Positions 28,606 through 37,954 of a stretch of 64,000 bases of DNA are shown in pieces (position 1 is the stretch's first letter; each line of letters opens with the position of its first letter). The DNA is from an uncultured Muribaculaceae bacterium. Its GTDB lineage: Bacteria; Bacteroidota; Bacteroidia; Bacteroidales; Muribaculaceae. The position numbers and the translations under genes were made by a program. The stretch lies in NCBI GenBank assembly GCA_934636465.1, contig CAKUAR010000005.1, forward strand, positions 43,006 to 107,005. The letters run 5' to 3'. Below the pieces are notes generated by a model, which was given only the letters and a program-made list of their open reading frames with translations, ran no database searches and had not been told where the DNA came from.

Positions 28606-29382
28606 ATGAATAAAAACATCATAGTGTTGGCCGTGACGGCACTGCTGGCAGCAATTCCGGCAACGGCAGGCAACATATTCAGCGAAATAGGGCACGAAAT
28701 TCTCTCGCTCGACCGAGAGGTGCGCCTTGGTTGCACCATAGGCGGCACGTCGCCACTGCCGTTGGCGGCAGAGATACGCACGCTCAACAAATACACCTAT
28801 AAGCCAAACATAGCCTTTGGCGTGGCTGGCACAAAGCGCATAACCGACACTTGGGGTGCGCGCGTGGGTGTGTATTTTGAGAACAAGGGAATGGAAGTGG
28901 ACGCCGGTGTGAAGAACTATCACATGAAAATCACACGCGGCAACCAGGAGCTTGAGGGACGCTTCACAGGCGATGTGACAACCGATGTGACTGAATGGCT
29001 GTTCACAATTCCAGTGCAAGCCACCTACGAGGCTTCGAAGAAGTGGTCGTTTAGGTTTGGCCCATATATTTCGTTTCTCACATCGAGGGATTTCAGCGGC
29101 TATGCCCACAACGGCTATTTGCGCGTGGGCGACCCCACCGGCGACAAGGTGGCACTTGGCGACACCCCCGACAGCCGAGGCATATATGACTTCACCCCCG
29201 ACATGCGCAAGGTGCAGCTCGGTGTAGATGTGGGCGCAAACTGGTATTTCCACAAGAAACTCGGCATATTTGCCGACATAGCCTGGGGTGTGACAGGTGT
29301 GCACCACAGCAATTTCAAGACCATAGAGCAGACTCTTTATCCGATATTCGGAACGCTCGGCATGGTGTATAAACTAAAATGA
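28606..29382 (+). CDS. Outer-membrane beta-barrel protein (PorT-like)
   Basis: 258 residues with signal peptide MNKNIIVLAVTALLAAIPATA. Amphipathic strands alternate throughout (for example WGARVGVYFENKG, WSFRFGPYISFL) and the protein ends in the aromatic/basic YKLK expected of an outer-membrane barrel. The size suggests 8-10 strands, as in PorT-family barrels. It sits 4 bp after the PCMD lipoprotein stop, so translation is probably coupled. It may anchor or assemble the neighbouring secreted proteins; this is inference from synteny. Confidence 0.8.
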   Translation: MNKNIIVLAVTALLAAIPATAGNIFSEIGHEILSLDREVRLGCTIGGTSPLPLAAEIRTLNKYTYKPNIAFGVAGTKRITDTWGARVGVYFENKGMEVDAGVKNYHMKITRGNQELEGRFTGDVTTDVTEWLFTIPVQATYEASKKWSFRFGPYISFLTSRDFSGYAHNGYLRVGDPTGDKVALGDTPDSRGIYDFTPDMRKVQLGVDVGANWYFHKKLGIFADIAWGVTGVHHSNFKTIEQTLYPIFGTLGMVYKLK

Positions 29383-29419
29383 CAAACAAATGGGATTTTC
29401 AATATTAACATTAAGCTAT

Positions 29420-30949
29420 ATGAAAAAAATCTTTACATTAATCGCAGCTTTGATGTGTGTGTCGGCTTTGCAGGCCAACACCTACACCGATAAGCTGATT
29501 GTGACTGTGAATGGGTCTTCGAGCCAACAGAACGCAACAATCACAGTAGATGAAAAGGACGGACTCGCCACATTGAGTCTGAAAAACTTTATCCTTGAAG
29601 CCGGTGGCTCAAAAATGGGTATCGGTAACATTGAATTGAAAGATTTGAAGGTGGAAAAAGCTGGAGGCCAGTCAATTCTTGCTACAAAACAGACAATTAC
29701 AATCACCAATGGTGATGACGCTTCGATTGACACGTGGTTGGGACCTATTCTTGGCGCTGTGCCTGTGGAACTGAGAGCTAAATATGATGCCAATAAGCTT
29801 TTTGCCGGTATCGACATTGACATGAGTGCAACTCTGCAACAAATCATTGCCGTTAACTTTGGCGATGTTTACCAAATTGGCAACTCAGGCTTTGAGGCTT
29901 TCCACAACGAAACTTACGCTGGCAAGACAAACCCAGAACCAAACAACTGGCACTCATTCACAAGCGCCACTGGTAACGCTTTTCTTCTTGCTACTACAGC
30001 AAGCATGCCATCGGTTAGCCAAAGCGACAAGGTGCGTCCAGGCAGCACTGGCAAATCAAGCGTGCTCATTGTGTCACACACTGTGATGGGTCAGGTTGCA
30101 AACGGAACTCTCACCACAGGCCGCTTGAACGCCGGTAATGCCACTCCAGATGACTATTCTAATTACTCTTGCCTTGACATGAGCTCTACTGCACTTGATG
30201 GCAATGGCGACCCATTCTACACGGCTCTTGATGGTCAACCAGATGAAATTTCATTGTGGGTTAAGTTTAAGCAAACTAACGCAAGCGCCCAGTATCCATA
30301 CGCCACAGTTAGCGCAGTGGTTACTGACGGCACAGAATACAAGGAGCCAAGCAAAACCGAATATACGAACGTGCTTATGTCGGCAAACAACAGCAAAATC
30401 ACTGCTTGCGACTGGACTAAGCTCACAGTACCTTTTGCATACAAGAATAAAAAACTGACTGGCAAGGGCATCATGGTTACTTTGTCGACCAATGCCACTC
30501 CAGGTAAAGGTGGTGTCGATAGCCTTTATGTAGATGATGTGGAACTCGTGTACAAAGCCAACCTCAAGAGTGTGAAATATGGTGACCTGAGCGCAGACTT
30601 CAGCAACGCCAACGAGGCTACAATCGACCTGAAAGGTGCTGCCACTGTGCAAGACGTGTTCGAGGGCATGACAACTGAGGTTGAGGGCAACAAGGCTCTG
30701 GTGGGCAAGACTCTCAACGACGACAACACTGTTACAATCAAGGTTTATTCACAAGACCTCAAGACTGTGAACACTTACACACTGAAACTCAACGGCACTG
30801 CAAGTGTTGTTGACCAAGTGGTTAAGGGTGAGAAGACCGTTGCCGGCATCTACACGCTGAATGGCGTTAAGGTTAACGACATGACAGTTAAGGGCATCTA
30901 TGTGGTGAAATACACTGACGGTACTGCTGCCAAAGTTATCAAGAAATAA
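29420..30949 (+). CDS. Secreted calycin-like/PCMD protein with sorting-type tail
   Basis: 509 residues from MKKIFTLIAALMCVSALQAN, chosen over a start 10 codons upstream because it gives a clean signal peptide. Residues about 20-150 look like the calycin-like (lipocalin-type) domain of Bacteroidales secreted proteins. A PCMD-type jelly roll follows (about 155-390) with SLYVDDVELVYK near its end. The last ~40 residues (GIYTLNGVKVND ... GIYVVKYTDGTAAKVIKK) match the tail type of the GLUG protein. Last gene of the operon, with a terminator after it. Codon use looks slightly more AT-rich than its neighbours. Confidence 0.78.
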   Translation: MKKIFTLIAALMCVSALQANTYTDKLIVTVNGSSSQQNATITVDEKDGLATLSLKNFILEAGGSKMGIGNIELKDLKVEKAGGQSILATKQTITITNGDDASIDTWLGPILGAVPVELRAKYDANKLFAGIDIDMSATLQQIIAVNFGDVYQIGNSGFEAFHNETYAGKTNPEPNNWHSFTSATGNAFLLATTASMPSVSQSDKVRPGSTGKSSVLIVSHTVMGQVANGTLTTGRLNAGNATPDDYSNYSCLDMSSTALDGNGDPFYTALDGQPDEISLWVKFKQTNASAQYPYATVSAVVTDGTEYKEPSKTEYTNVLMSANNSKITACDWTKLTVPFAYKNKKLTGKGIMVTLSTNATPGKGGVDSLYVDDVELVYKANLKSVKYGDLSADFSNANEATIDLKGAATVQDVFEGMTTEVEGNKALVGKTLNDDNTVTIKVYSQDLKTVNTYTLKLNGTASVVDQVVKGEKTVAGIYTLNGVKVNDMTVKGIYVVKYTDGTAAKVIKK

Positions 30950-30990
30950 TACAGCGACAGCAATCACGTTTAGGTGAAAATATTAAAGAA

Positions 30991-31024
30991 GGCAGGTCGG
31001 CACAATAGCCGGCCTGTTTTTTTT
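30991..31024 (+). terminator. Terminator of the PCMD operon
   Basis: GGCAGGTCGGC/GCCGGCCTG stem (30991-31016) followed by a run of eight T. Confidence 0.85.
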
Positions 31025-31119
31025 GTTGCTATGAGAATGTGGCGGTGATAATTTTTGAGTTAAAACAAGGCGTCGTGCGTTTGTCAGCACAATATTCAAG
31101 TGAAAATTGATATTCTGCA

Positions 31120-31139
31120 CTCGATTTGCATTATCTTTG
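31120..31139 (+). repeat. Copy 1 of a 20-nt direct repeat carrying a -7 box
   Basis: A 20-nt sequence containing TATCTTTG (31132-31139) recurs exactly at 31194-31213, 74 bp away. Both copies face the ugd gene. Confidence 0.8.
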
Positions 31140-31193
31140 AATAAGATAAGCTGCATCTCGGCAAAACATTTAAGCGAGCTTGATGCTTTGCAT

Positions 31194-31213
31194 CTCGATT
31201 TGCATTATCTTTG
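31194..31213 (+). promoter_or_regulatory. Copy 2 of the 20-nt repeat; likely ugd promoter -7 region
   Basis: TATCTTTG at 31206-31213 lies 33 nt before the ugd ATG, the normal distance in this window. The repeat copy at 31120 would give a second start site 74 nt upstream. Confidence 0.6.
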
Positions 31214-31246
31214 CCTAAAGAATAAGAAATTAAAATAATTGCCAAT

Positions 31247-32479
31247 ATGAAAATTGCAGTTGCAGGAACAGGATATGTGGGGTTGAGTATAGCCACACTG
31301 CTGAGTCAGCACAACGAGGTGATGGCGGTAGATGTGATTCCAGAAAAAGTGGAATTGATAAATAACCGCAAGTCACCTATTCAAGATGAATATATAGAAA
31401 AATACTTGACTGAAAAGCAGCTTGACCTCACAGCCACACTCGATGGCGAGGCTGCTTATCGCGACGCCGACTTTGTGGTGATAGCCACGCCTACCAACTA
31501 CGACCCACAGCGCAATTTCTTCGACACTGCGCATGTGGAGGAGGTGATAGAGCTGGTGCTCAAGGTCAATAAAAAAGCGATAATGGTGATTAAGAGCACC
31601 ATTCCTGTGGGCTATACTGAGAGCGTGCGCAAGAAATATGGCTGCGACAACATAATATTTGCACCGGAGTTTTTGCGTGAGAGCAAGGCCTTGTATGACA
31701 ACCTGTATCCGAGCCGCATAATTGTGGGGCGGCCGGCAGGCGACAAGCGGCTTGACGAGGCGGCTCACACGTTTGCCGGACTGCTTCAACATGGAGCTAT
31801 AAAGAAGGACATTGACACGCTGTATATGGGTCTGACTGAAGCCGAGGCCGTGAAGCTGTTTGCTAACACCTATCTGGCTCTGCGCGTGAGCTACTTCAAT
31901 GAGCTTGACACCTATGCCGAGCTTAAAAACCTCGACACGCAAGACATAATAAAGGGTGTGTGCCTTGACCCGCGCATAGGCAATTTCTATAACAATCCGT
32001 CGTTTGGCTACGGTGGCTATTGCCTGCCAAAGGACACAAAGCAGCTTCTCGCCAACTATGCCGATGTGCCTGAAAACCTGATTCAAGCCATAGTGGAGAG
32101 CAACCGCACACGCAAGGATTTTATTGCCGACCGCGTGCTCAACATGGCTGGCTACTATAGTGACAACAGCGCATATAGCCCCGATGCGGAGCAGCGCTGT
32201 GTGGTGGGCGTGTATAGGCTCACCATGAAGTCAAATTCCGACAACTTCAGGCAAAGCAGCATACAGGGTGTGATGAAGCGCATAAAGGCAAAGGGGGCTG
32301 AAGTGGTGATATATGAGCCTACGCTCGAAGACGGCTCCACATTCTTTGGCAGTCTTGTGGTCAATGACCTTGAGAAGTTTAAGAGCGGTTGCCGCGCCAT
32401 AATAGCCAACCGTTATGACCCGTGCCTCGACGATGTGAAGAGCAAGGTCTATACGCGCGACCTGTTCAGGAGAGACTGA
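31247..32479 (+). CDS. ugd: UDP-glucose 6-dehydrogenase
   Basis: 410 residues. Oxidises UDP-glucose to UDP-glucuronate with two NAD+. The N-terminal dinucleotide motif is AGTGYVGLS, and the catalytic Cys is in [11 protein letters not shown] (Cys259). Length fits the short UGD form. Start [12 protein letters not shown] is typical. The next gene, 44 bp downstream, is a UDP-glucuronate 4-epimerase, so the pair should convert UDP-Glc through UDP-GlcA to UDP-GalA for surface polysaccharide. GDP-mannose dehydrogenase is a less likely alternative given that neighbour. Confidence 0.9.
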   Translation: MKIAVAGTGYVGLSIATLLSQHNEVMAVDVIPEKVELINNRKSPIQDEYIEKYLTEKQLDLTATLDGEAAYRDADFVVIATPTNYDPQRNFFDTAHVEEVIELVLKVNKKAIMVIKSTIPVGYTESVRKKYGCDNIIFAPEFLRESKALYDNLYPSRIIVGRPAGDKRLDEAAHTFAGLLQHGAIKKDIDTLYMGLTEAEAVKLFANTYLALRVSYFNELDTYAELKNLDTQDIIKGVCLDPRIGNFYNNPSFGYGGYCLPKDTKQLLANYADVPENLIQAIVESNRTRKDFIADRVLNMAGYYSDNSAYSPDAEQRCVVGVYRLTMKSNSDNFRQSSIQGVMKRIKAKGAEVVIYEPTLEDGSTFFGSLVVNDLEKFKSGCRAIIANRYDPCLDDVKSKVYTRDLFRRD

Positions 32480-32523
32480 TTTAGTTTTTATAAGCAGAAC
32501 ATTAATTTTTTTATTAGCAAGAT

Positions 32524-33558
32524 ATGAAAGTGCTTGTTACAGGTGCTGCCGGCTTCATAGGCTCTAAGCTGATGCTTGAGTTGGCTCGGCGCGGCGATGA
32601 GGTGGTGGGCATTGACAACATCAACAGCTACTACGACACGCGCCTCAAGTATGGCCGTCTGAAGGCTTGTGGCATAATACAAAGCGATGCCGACTGGGAG
32701 CGCAACATAGTGGTCAGTTCGCTGTATCCGAACTTGCAGTTCATCAGAATGTCGATTGACGACACCGACACCATGAACAAGCTGTTTGATAAATATCATT
32801 TCGACAAGGTGATGAACCTTGCCGCCCAGGCTGGTGTGCGCTACTCCATACAAAATCCGTATGCCTATATGCAGAGCAACCTTGTGGGGTTTCTCAACAT
32901 TCTGGAGTGTTGCCGCCATTATGGAGTGCGGCACTTGGTGTTTGCATCGTCGAGCTCGATTTATGGACTGAACAGTAAGGTGCCATATAGCGAGGACGAC
33001 AAGGTGGACACGCCGGTGAGCCTGTATGCCGCCAGCAAGAAGTCTAATGAGCTTATGGCGCACTGCTACAGCAACCTCTATGGCTTCGCCACCACAGGCT
33101 TGCGCTATTTCACGGTGTATGGTCCCTGGGGACGCCCCGACATGGCTCCCATGCTGTTTGCTGATGCTATAAGCCACGGCAGGGAAATCAAGGTGTATAA
33201 CGGCGGCGACATGATAAGGGACTTCACTTATATCGACGACATAGTGGAGGGCACGATAAAGGTGCTTGACAGCACAGTTGACGGCAGCAAGTGCCCAAAT
33301 GGCGTGCCATATAAGATATATAACATAGGCTGTTCGCACCCTGTGAAACTGATGGATTTCATATCAGAGATAGAGCAGGCTATGGGCAAGGATGCAAAGA
33401 AAGTGTTTCTGCCTATGCAGCCAGGCGATGTGTATCAGACCAACGCCGACACGTCGAAGCTGGAGGCGGAGATTGGCTACAAGCCGAGCGTTACGCTGCA
33501 TGAAGGCATAGGCAAGTTTATCGAGTGGTATAAGTCGGGGCAAAACCCATTGCGCTGA
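32524..33558 (+). CDS. UDP-glucuronate 4-epimerase
   Basis: 344-residue extended SDR. NAD motif TGAAGFIGSK at the N-terminus; catalytic YAASK (Y168, K172). The segments DNINSYYDTRLKYGRL and GLRYFTVYGPWGRPDMA are characteristic of UDP-glucuronate epimerases (LpsL/GAE type) rather than GalE. It interconverts UDP-GlcA and UDP-GalA in the cytoplasm. It follows ugd in an apparent two-gene operon closed by a strong terminator. Confidence 0.9.
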   Translation: MKVLVTGAAGFIGSKLMLELARRGDEVVGIDNINSYYDTRLKYGRLKACGIIQSDADWERNIVVSSLYPNLQFIRMSIDDTDTMNKLFDKYHFDKVMNLAAQAGVRYSIQNPYAYMQSNLVGFLNILECCRHYGVRHLVFASSSSIYGLNSKVPYSEDDKVDTPVSLYAASKKSNELMAHCYSNLYGFATTGLRYFTVYGPWGRPDMAPMLFADAISHGREIKVYNGGDMIRDFTYIDDIVEGTIKVLDSTVDGSKCPNGVPYKIYNIGCSHPVKLMDFISEIEQAMGKDAKKVFLPMQPGDVYQTNADTSKLEAEIGYKPSVTLHEGIGKFIEWYKSGQNPLR

Positions 33559-33645
33559 CGGTGCTGCCGTGAAGATAGCGCGAAAGTGCCTGTTGCGACA
33601 CAAGCAGATAATGTTCAACTCGCAAGCGATAAGAACATAAAAACA

Positions 33646-33693
33646 AAAACTAACAAACCGGCCAGAAGTTAATCTGACCGGTTTGTTAGTTTT
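33646..33693. terminator. Terminator between the epimerase and the Wzc gene
   Basis: Perfect 16-bp stem AAAACTAACAAACCGG (33646-33661)/CCGGTTTGTTAGTTTT (33678-33693). It is placed between convergent genes and works on either strand. Confidence 0.85.
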
Positions 33694-33735
33694 ATGTGTT
33701 TGAGCTATGCGCGCTGGCGCATAATGCTGCTGCTA

Positions 33736-36147
33736 TCAAGCTTTGTCTTCTTTCTCGTCCTCGTTGCCATAACCGTATCCGTATCCGTATCCGTATCCAT
33801 ATCCATATCCGTATCCGTAGCCATAGTTGCCATAGCTGTAGTTATAGCGTTTGGAGTTGGTCTTGATGTCATTGAGAAGCAGTGTGAGATTGTTGATTTT
33901 TTTGTCGTCTGACATCTTCTGCAACTCTTCGAGATAGCGTTTGTCGATTTTACCGTCACGAATTGTGTAGATTGTCAAGTCGGCATAATGGTTGATTAAC
34001 GCTGCGTCGGCAATGATTCCGAACGGCACGGTGTCGAGCAAAATGTAGTCATATTCTTTCTTGAACACGTCAATCATCTCCTTAAAGTGCTTGCTCATGA
34101 GCAAGTTTGTCGGGTTCGGCGGAATTGCGCCAACGCCAATCAAGTCAAGGTTCTGGTGCAGCACGCCTTTGTTGATTATGCTGTGTACGTCTTGCACATT
34201 GCCTGACAGATATGCGCTCAGACCGATGCCGTTGTTGGTGAGGCCAATGTATCGCGAGAAGCTGCCTTTGCGCAGGTCAACATCGATGGCAATGACTTTT
34301 TTGCCAATGTGGGCGCAAGCAAGCGCAAGGTTGATAGAGACGAAACTCTTGCCCTCGCCGGCAATGGTGGAAGTGAGCTGAATCACGGTGCCGCCATTGT
34401 TTGCGTTGTCGTTTATCACATAGTCGAGGTTGCTGCGGAATATGCGGAACGCCTCCGATACGCTGTCGCGGCCAGTCTCGGTAACCACAATCTCCTGGTT
34501 GGCCTGATCGGCACGTTTTTCCGGAATTTCACCAATGATTGGCAAGTTGCAGTTGTCCTCCACATCTTTGCGAGTGTGAATCATCGTGTCGAGTGAGTAA
34601 ATCCAGAAAATCAAGTAGATTACACCGGCTGGCAACATCAGACCCACCATCAGACCCACCAGCATTATCATGGCAGGCTTTGGAGAGAATGGGTTGGGGT
34701 CGCCAGACGGACTTTCTATGACTTTTGCGTTTGGCTCGGTGATGGCTTGCTGCAAAGCATTCTCTTCACGTTTGTTGAGAAGATAGAGGTAGAGCTGCTC
34801 TTTGATTTTCTGTTGACGCTCAACCTCGGTGATGGCTTTCTCGTGCGATGGCACAGCAGCCATGCTGCCAGTGGCCATGCCCTCTTGAGAGCGCGCTTGC
34901 GACTGCTTCATGCGCAGTGAGCGTATGTAGTTGCCGAGCGATTGCATTATGTTGCTTTTGAGTGATGCGATTGACTTGTTAAGCTCAATCATCACGGGGT
35001 TCTCGTTGCTCGATGTGGAAGCTATGCGCTGATATTTGAGCATTGCTTGGTTATACTCGTTGATTTGTGCCTCAATGCCGGTGCTTGCAATGCCTGTGTT
35101 TGACGGAATGAGGTTGTTGCCGCTCATCTTGTTCAAGTAATCTTGAATGTAGGCGGCAAGGCTTATCTGCATGTCAATGTCGGCAGCGTTGTCGGCATAT
35201 TTCAAGCTCGTTTCAGGACTTGCATAGATTGCCGAGTTCACAGAGTTGACTTTGAGTTGTGCCACGCGGCTGTCAACGCCGTTAAGGTCTTTTGACAACA
35301 CGTCGATGCGCTCTGCAATGAACGACTCGGTGTTGCGTGCCACCTTGTTCTTGTCGTTGATTGCATCTTGGTTGTAAGTAGCAATCAGGGCCTTGAGAAT
35401 GTCGATAGCTTCTTCGTGGTTATCCCAGTTTAATGTTATTTTCAACACATCAGAATATTTGTCGGCTTGTTCGGCTGTTAGGCTTGCCACAAGCTGCTTT
35501 GCAAGAGCTTGAGTGGTTTTGATTTTTACCACGATGTTGAAGTCTTTGTGATCAGACAATCTGAAATTGCTGTTCTTGGTTATGGCGATTGGGCCAAACT
35601 TGGTGTTGACCTTGTTGCCAAAATGAGCTTTTTGCCAGCCTTCATCGTCAATTTTGAATTCAAGCTCGGTGTCGCTTTTTGGCACGACAGTCATGGTGAA
35701 GTTGGCGTCCACTTTGCGCAGCGGAGTGATTTGCACCGGTGAAGACTTGTAGATGTTAACATCGCGGAGGAAAACGCGGCCATAATATTGCACGTTAAGA
35801 CCGAGGTTGTTAACCACATCTTCCATCAGATTGGTGGATTTGATTTTGTAGATTTCGTTAGGTACATCGCTTAAGGTCGGGTTGATGCCCAAGTCTGAAA
35901 ACACTTGCGATTGGCTTCCTGCTGACGTGTTTTTGTCGGTTTTCACAAGAATCAGCGATGACGATGAGTAGAGCTTGGGTTGCGACTTGCTGTAAAGGAA
36001 GGCAATGCAAGCACATGCAATAATCGACATAACGAACCAATACCAGTTGTGGGCACAAGCCATGAGATAAGCTCGAATCTGGAAACCGGAGTCGCTCGTC
36101 TCATTGTTGGTAGTGATAGCTTTTGGCTGTTCTTCTACTTCCTGCAT
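33736..36147 (-). CDS. Wzz/Wzc-type polysaccharide co-polymerase with tyrosine-kinase domain
   Basis: 803 residues. A Wzz domain lies between two membrane helices (about residues 32-50 and 490-520), with coiled-coil stretches between. The cytoplasmic BY-kinase domain has Walker A STIAGEGKS, Walker A' VIAIDVDLR and Walker B YILLDTVPFG. The C-terminal tail carries 13 tyrosines, most of them in Gly-Tyr dipeptides, the expected autophosphorylation cluster. It would control capsule or exopolysaccharide chain length and export at the inner membrane. Monocistronic; convergent with ugd and the epimerase gene, which probably feed the same polymer. Confidence 0.93.
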   Translation of the reverse strand: MQEVEEQPKAITTNNETSDSGFQIRAYLMACAHNWYWFVMSIIACACIAFLYSKSQPKLYSSSSLILVKTDKNTSAGSQSQVFSDLGINPTLSDVPNEIYKIKSTNLMEDVVNNLGLNVQYYGRVFLRDVNIYKSSPVQITPLRKVDANFTMTVVPKSDTELEFKIDDEGWQKAHFGNKVNTKFGPIAITKNSNFRLSDHKDFNIVVKIKTTQALAKQLVASLTAEQADKYSDVLKITLNWDNHEEAIDILKALIATYNQDAINDKNKVARNTESFIAERIDVLSKDLNGVDSRVAQLKVNSVNSAIYASPETSLKYADNAADIDMQISLAAYIQDYLNKMSGNNLIPSNTGIASTGIEAQINEYNQAMLKYQRIASTSSNENPVMIELNKSIASLKSNIMQSLGNYIRSLRMKQSQARSQEGMATGSMAAVPSHEKAITEVERQQKIKEQLYLYLLNKREENALQQAITEPNAKVIESPSGDPNPFSPKPAMIMLVGLMVGLMLPAGVIYLIFWIYSLDTMIHTRKDVEDNCNLPIIGEIPEKRADQANQEIVVTETGRDSVSEAFRIFRSNLDYVINDNANNGGTVIQLTSTIAGEGKSFVSINLALACAHIGKKVIAIDVDLRKGSFSRYIGLTNNGIGLSAYLSGNVQDVHSIINKGVLHQNLDLIGVGAIPPNPTNLLMSKHFKEMIDVFKKEYDYILLDTVPFGIIADAALINHYADLTIYTIRDGKIDKRYLEELQKMSDDKKINNLTLLLNDIKTNSKRYNYSYGNYGYGYGYGYGYGYGYGYGYGNEDEKEDKA
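33773..33820 (-). repeat. Hexanucleotide tandem repeat encoding the Gly-Tyr tail
   Basis: Eight contiguous units of CCGTAT or near variants (plus-strand reading), in frame with the Wzc gene and encoding Gly-Tyr dipeptides. Unit gain or loss keeps the frame and changes the number of tyrosines. Confidence 0.9.
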
Positions 36148-36338
36148 TTTTCTGAGTTTAATGGGTAATTAATCAAATAATAATCAAGTTGGAATACGCC
36201 AATTAGGCTGTATTTGCCGTTCCTATTTTTTCGTAATATGTTTTGAACTTGTAAAAGTACTTAAATTATTTATATTGTGGAATGTTTGCCTTATGATTTT
36301 TTTTGATTTTGTGGTTCTTTTATGTCGGGGGAGTTTCG

Positions 36339-36346
36339 TAAATTTG
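36339..36346 (+). promoter_or_regulatory. -7 box of the queFCDE operon
   Basis: TAAATTTG 27 nt before the queF ATG. The implied leader is about 20-25 nt, too short for a preQ1 riboswitch, and I see none. Confidence 0.55.
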
Positions 36347-36373
36347 CATAGTAATCAATAAAATGAGGTAGCT

Positions 36374-36844
36374 ATGTCGAGAAACGAACAGGAACTGCAG
36401 GGCGTGTCGCTGCTGGGAAACCAGGGAACGCACTACAGCTACGACTACACTCCTGACGTGCTTGAGACCTTTGTCAACAAGCATCAGGACAACGAATACA
36501 TTGTGACACTCCACTGCCCGGAGTTCACGTCGCTGTGCCCTAAGACCGGTCAGCCCGACTTTGGACGCATCACCATCAACTACATTCCGCGTGTGAGAAT
36601 GGTGGAGAGCAAGAGTTTGAAGCTTTATTTGTTCAGCTTCCGCAATCATGGTGACTTTCACGAGGATTGCGTGAACATAATTATGAAAGACCTTGTGCGC
36701 CTTATGGACCCTAAATACATAGAGGTGATAGGCACATTTAATCCGCGCGGAGGCATATCTATATGCCCATTTGCCAACTATGGCGACAGCGAGCACCAAG
36801 ACATGGTGAAGCAGCGTCTGCTTGCCAACTTCCGCAGCGAATGA
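36374..36844 (+). CDS. queF: NADPH-dependent preQ0 reductase (7-cyano-7-deazaguanine reductase)
   Basis: 156 residues, the short (YkvM-like) QueF type. It reduces the nitrile of preQ0 to the aminomethyl group of preQ1 for tRNA queuosine. The catalytic pair is in [13 protein letters not shown] (Cys55, Asp62), and the NADPH/QueF motif ESKSLK follows in the middle. First gene of a four-gene queuosine operon, 50 bp before queC. Confidence 0.95.
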   Translation: MSRNEQELQGVSLLGNQGTHYSYDYTPDVLETFVNKHQDNEYIVTLHCPEFTSLCPKTGQPDFGRITINYIPRVRMVESKSLKLYLFSFRNHGDFHEDCVNIIMKDLVRLMDPKYIEVIGTFNPRGGISICPFANYGDSEHQDMVKQRLLANFRSE

Positions 36845-36894
36845 TTTCATTTTTTTGTAACACACACACCAAAAATAAACACATCACACACACA

Positions 36895-37554
36895 ATGGCC
36901 AAAGATTCAGTAATCATCATATCGGGTGGCATGGATTCCACCACTCTCCTTTATGAGTATAAAGACCGCATTGCGCTGGCAATTACGTTTGACTACGGCT
37001 CCACGCAAAACGAGCGTGAGCGCCAATATGCCATAATGCACTGCAAGCGTCTGGGCATTAAGCACATTATCATACCGCTTGAGTTTATGCACAAATATTT
37101 CAAGAGCTCGCTGCTGGGCACAGCCGACGACATTCCGGAGGGCAACTACGATGATGAAAACATGAAATCGACCGTGGTTCCGTTTCGCAACGGCATAATG
37201 CTTGCCATAGCCTGCGGAATAGCCGAGAGCAACGATTTGAACCATGTGCTGATAGCCAACCACAGCGGCGACCACACGATATATCCCGATTGCCGTCCGG
37301 CCTTTATCGACGCCATGTCGCAAGCCATGACCAACGGCACATACAAGGGTGTGACGGTGCTTGCGCCATACACCAGCATATCCAAGACCGACATTGCCCG
37401 CCACGGCAAGGCTCTGGGCATAGACTACAGCGAGACTTATTCTTGCTACAAGGGTCGCGAGAAGCATTGCGGCAAGTGTGGCACATGCCGTGAGCGCAAA
37501 GAGGCGTTGCGCGATGCCGGCATCATCGACACCACGGTGTATGAGGACGAATAA
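36895..37554 (+). CDS. queC: 7-cyano-7-deazaguanine (preQ0) synthase
   Basis: 219 residues from ATG MAKDSVIIISGGMDS; the longer upstream frame overlaps queF and is rejected. PP-loop ATPase motif SGGMDSTT is near the start. Four zinc cysteines lie near the C-terminus in CYKGREKHCGKCGTC. The enzyme converts 7-carboxy-7-deazaguanine plus ammonia to preQ0 at the cost of ATP. Its product is the QueF substrate, and its own substrate is made by queD and queE just downstream. Confidence 0.95.
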   Translation: MAKDSVIIISGGMDSTTLLYEYKDRIALAITFDYGSTQNERERQYAIMHCKRLGIKHIIIPLEFMHKYFKSSLLGTADDIPEGNYDDENMKSTVVPFRNGIMLAIACGIAESNDLNHVLIANHSGDHTIYPDCRPAFIDAMSQAMTNGTYKGVTVLAPYTSISKTDIARHGKALGIDYSETYSCYKGREKHCGKCGTCRERKEALRDAGIIDTTVYEDE

Positions 37555-37583
37555 CCCTGTTTTTTTTCATTAAGACAAAGAAG

Positions 37584-37943
37584 ATGTATTACGTTAAGAA
37601 AACGCTTGAAATATCGGCAAGTCACAGGTTGACTCTCGACTACGAGAGCAAATGTGAAAACTTGCATGGCCACAACTGGCTGATAACCGTCTATTGCAAA
37701 GCTCGCACTCTGGACCAAAACGGCATGGTGTGCGATTTCTCTGTAATCAAGAGGAAACTCAACGACACACTCGACCACAAGAACCTGAACGAGGTGTTCT
37801 CGTTTAACCCAACTGCCGAGAACATGGCGCGCTGGATTGTTGACAACATTCCTGGCTGCTATCGTGCAGACGTGAGAGAAACCGCCAACAACCTTGCCAC
37901 CTACATAAACGACGAGGACGAGCAGCAGGGCAACATGATTTGA
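37584..37943 (+). CDS. queD: 6-carboxytetrahydropterin synthase
   Basis: 119 residues. A PTPS-fold enzyme that turns 7,8-dihydroneopterin triphosphate into 6-carboxytetrahydropterin. Zinc histidines are in SASHRL and LHGHNW, and the catalytic Cys precedes them in ESKCENLHGH. The gene is 29 bp after queC. The next gene starts within 12 bp of, or overlapping, its stop. Confidence 0.93.
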   Translation: MYYVKKTLEISASHRLTLDYESKCENLHGHNWLITVYCKARTLDQNGMVCDFSVIKRKLNDTLDHKNLNEVFSFNPTAENMARWIVDNIPGCYRADVRETANNLATYINDEDEQQGNMI

Positions 37944-37954
37944 AACCGCGCGCC

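Noticed and set aside
33773..33820. Hexamer array as a CRISPR-like or origin-like repeat
   Set aside because: Units are contiguous without spacers and are in frame with the Wzc tail.
36250..36373. preQ1 riboswitch before queF
   Set aside because: No C-rich loop and A-rich tail arrangement seen, and the -7 box leaves only about 20-25 nt of leader.
37940..37954. TTG start of queE overlapping the queD stop
   Set aside because: The ATG at 37955 gives the standard QueE N-terminus; TTG would add five residues not typical of the family.
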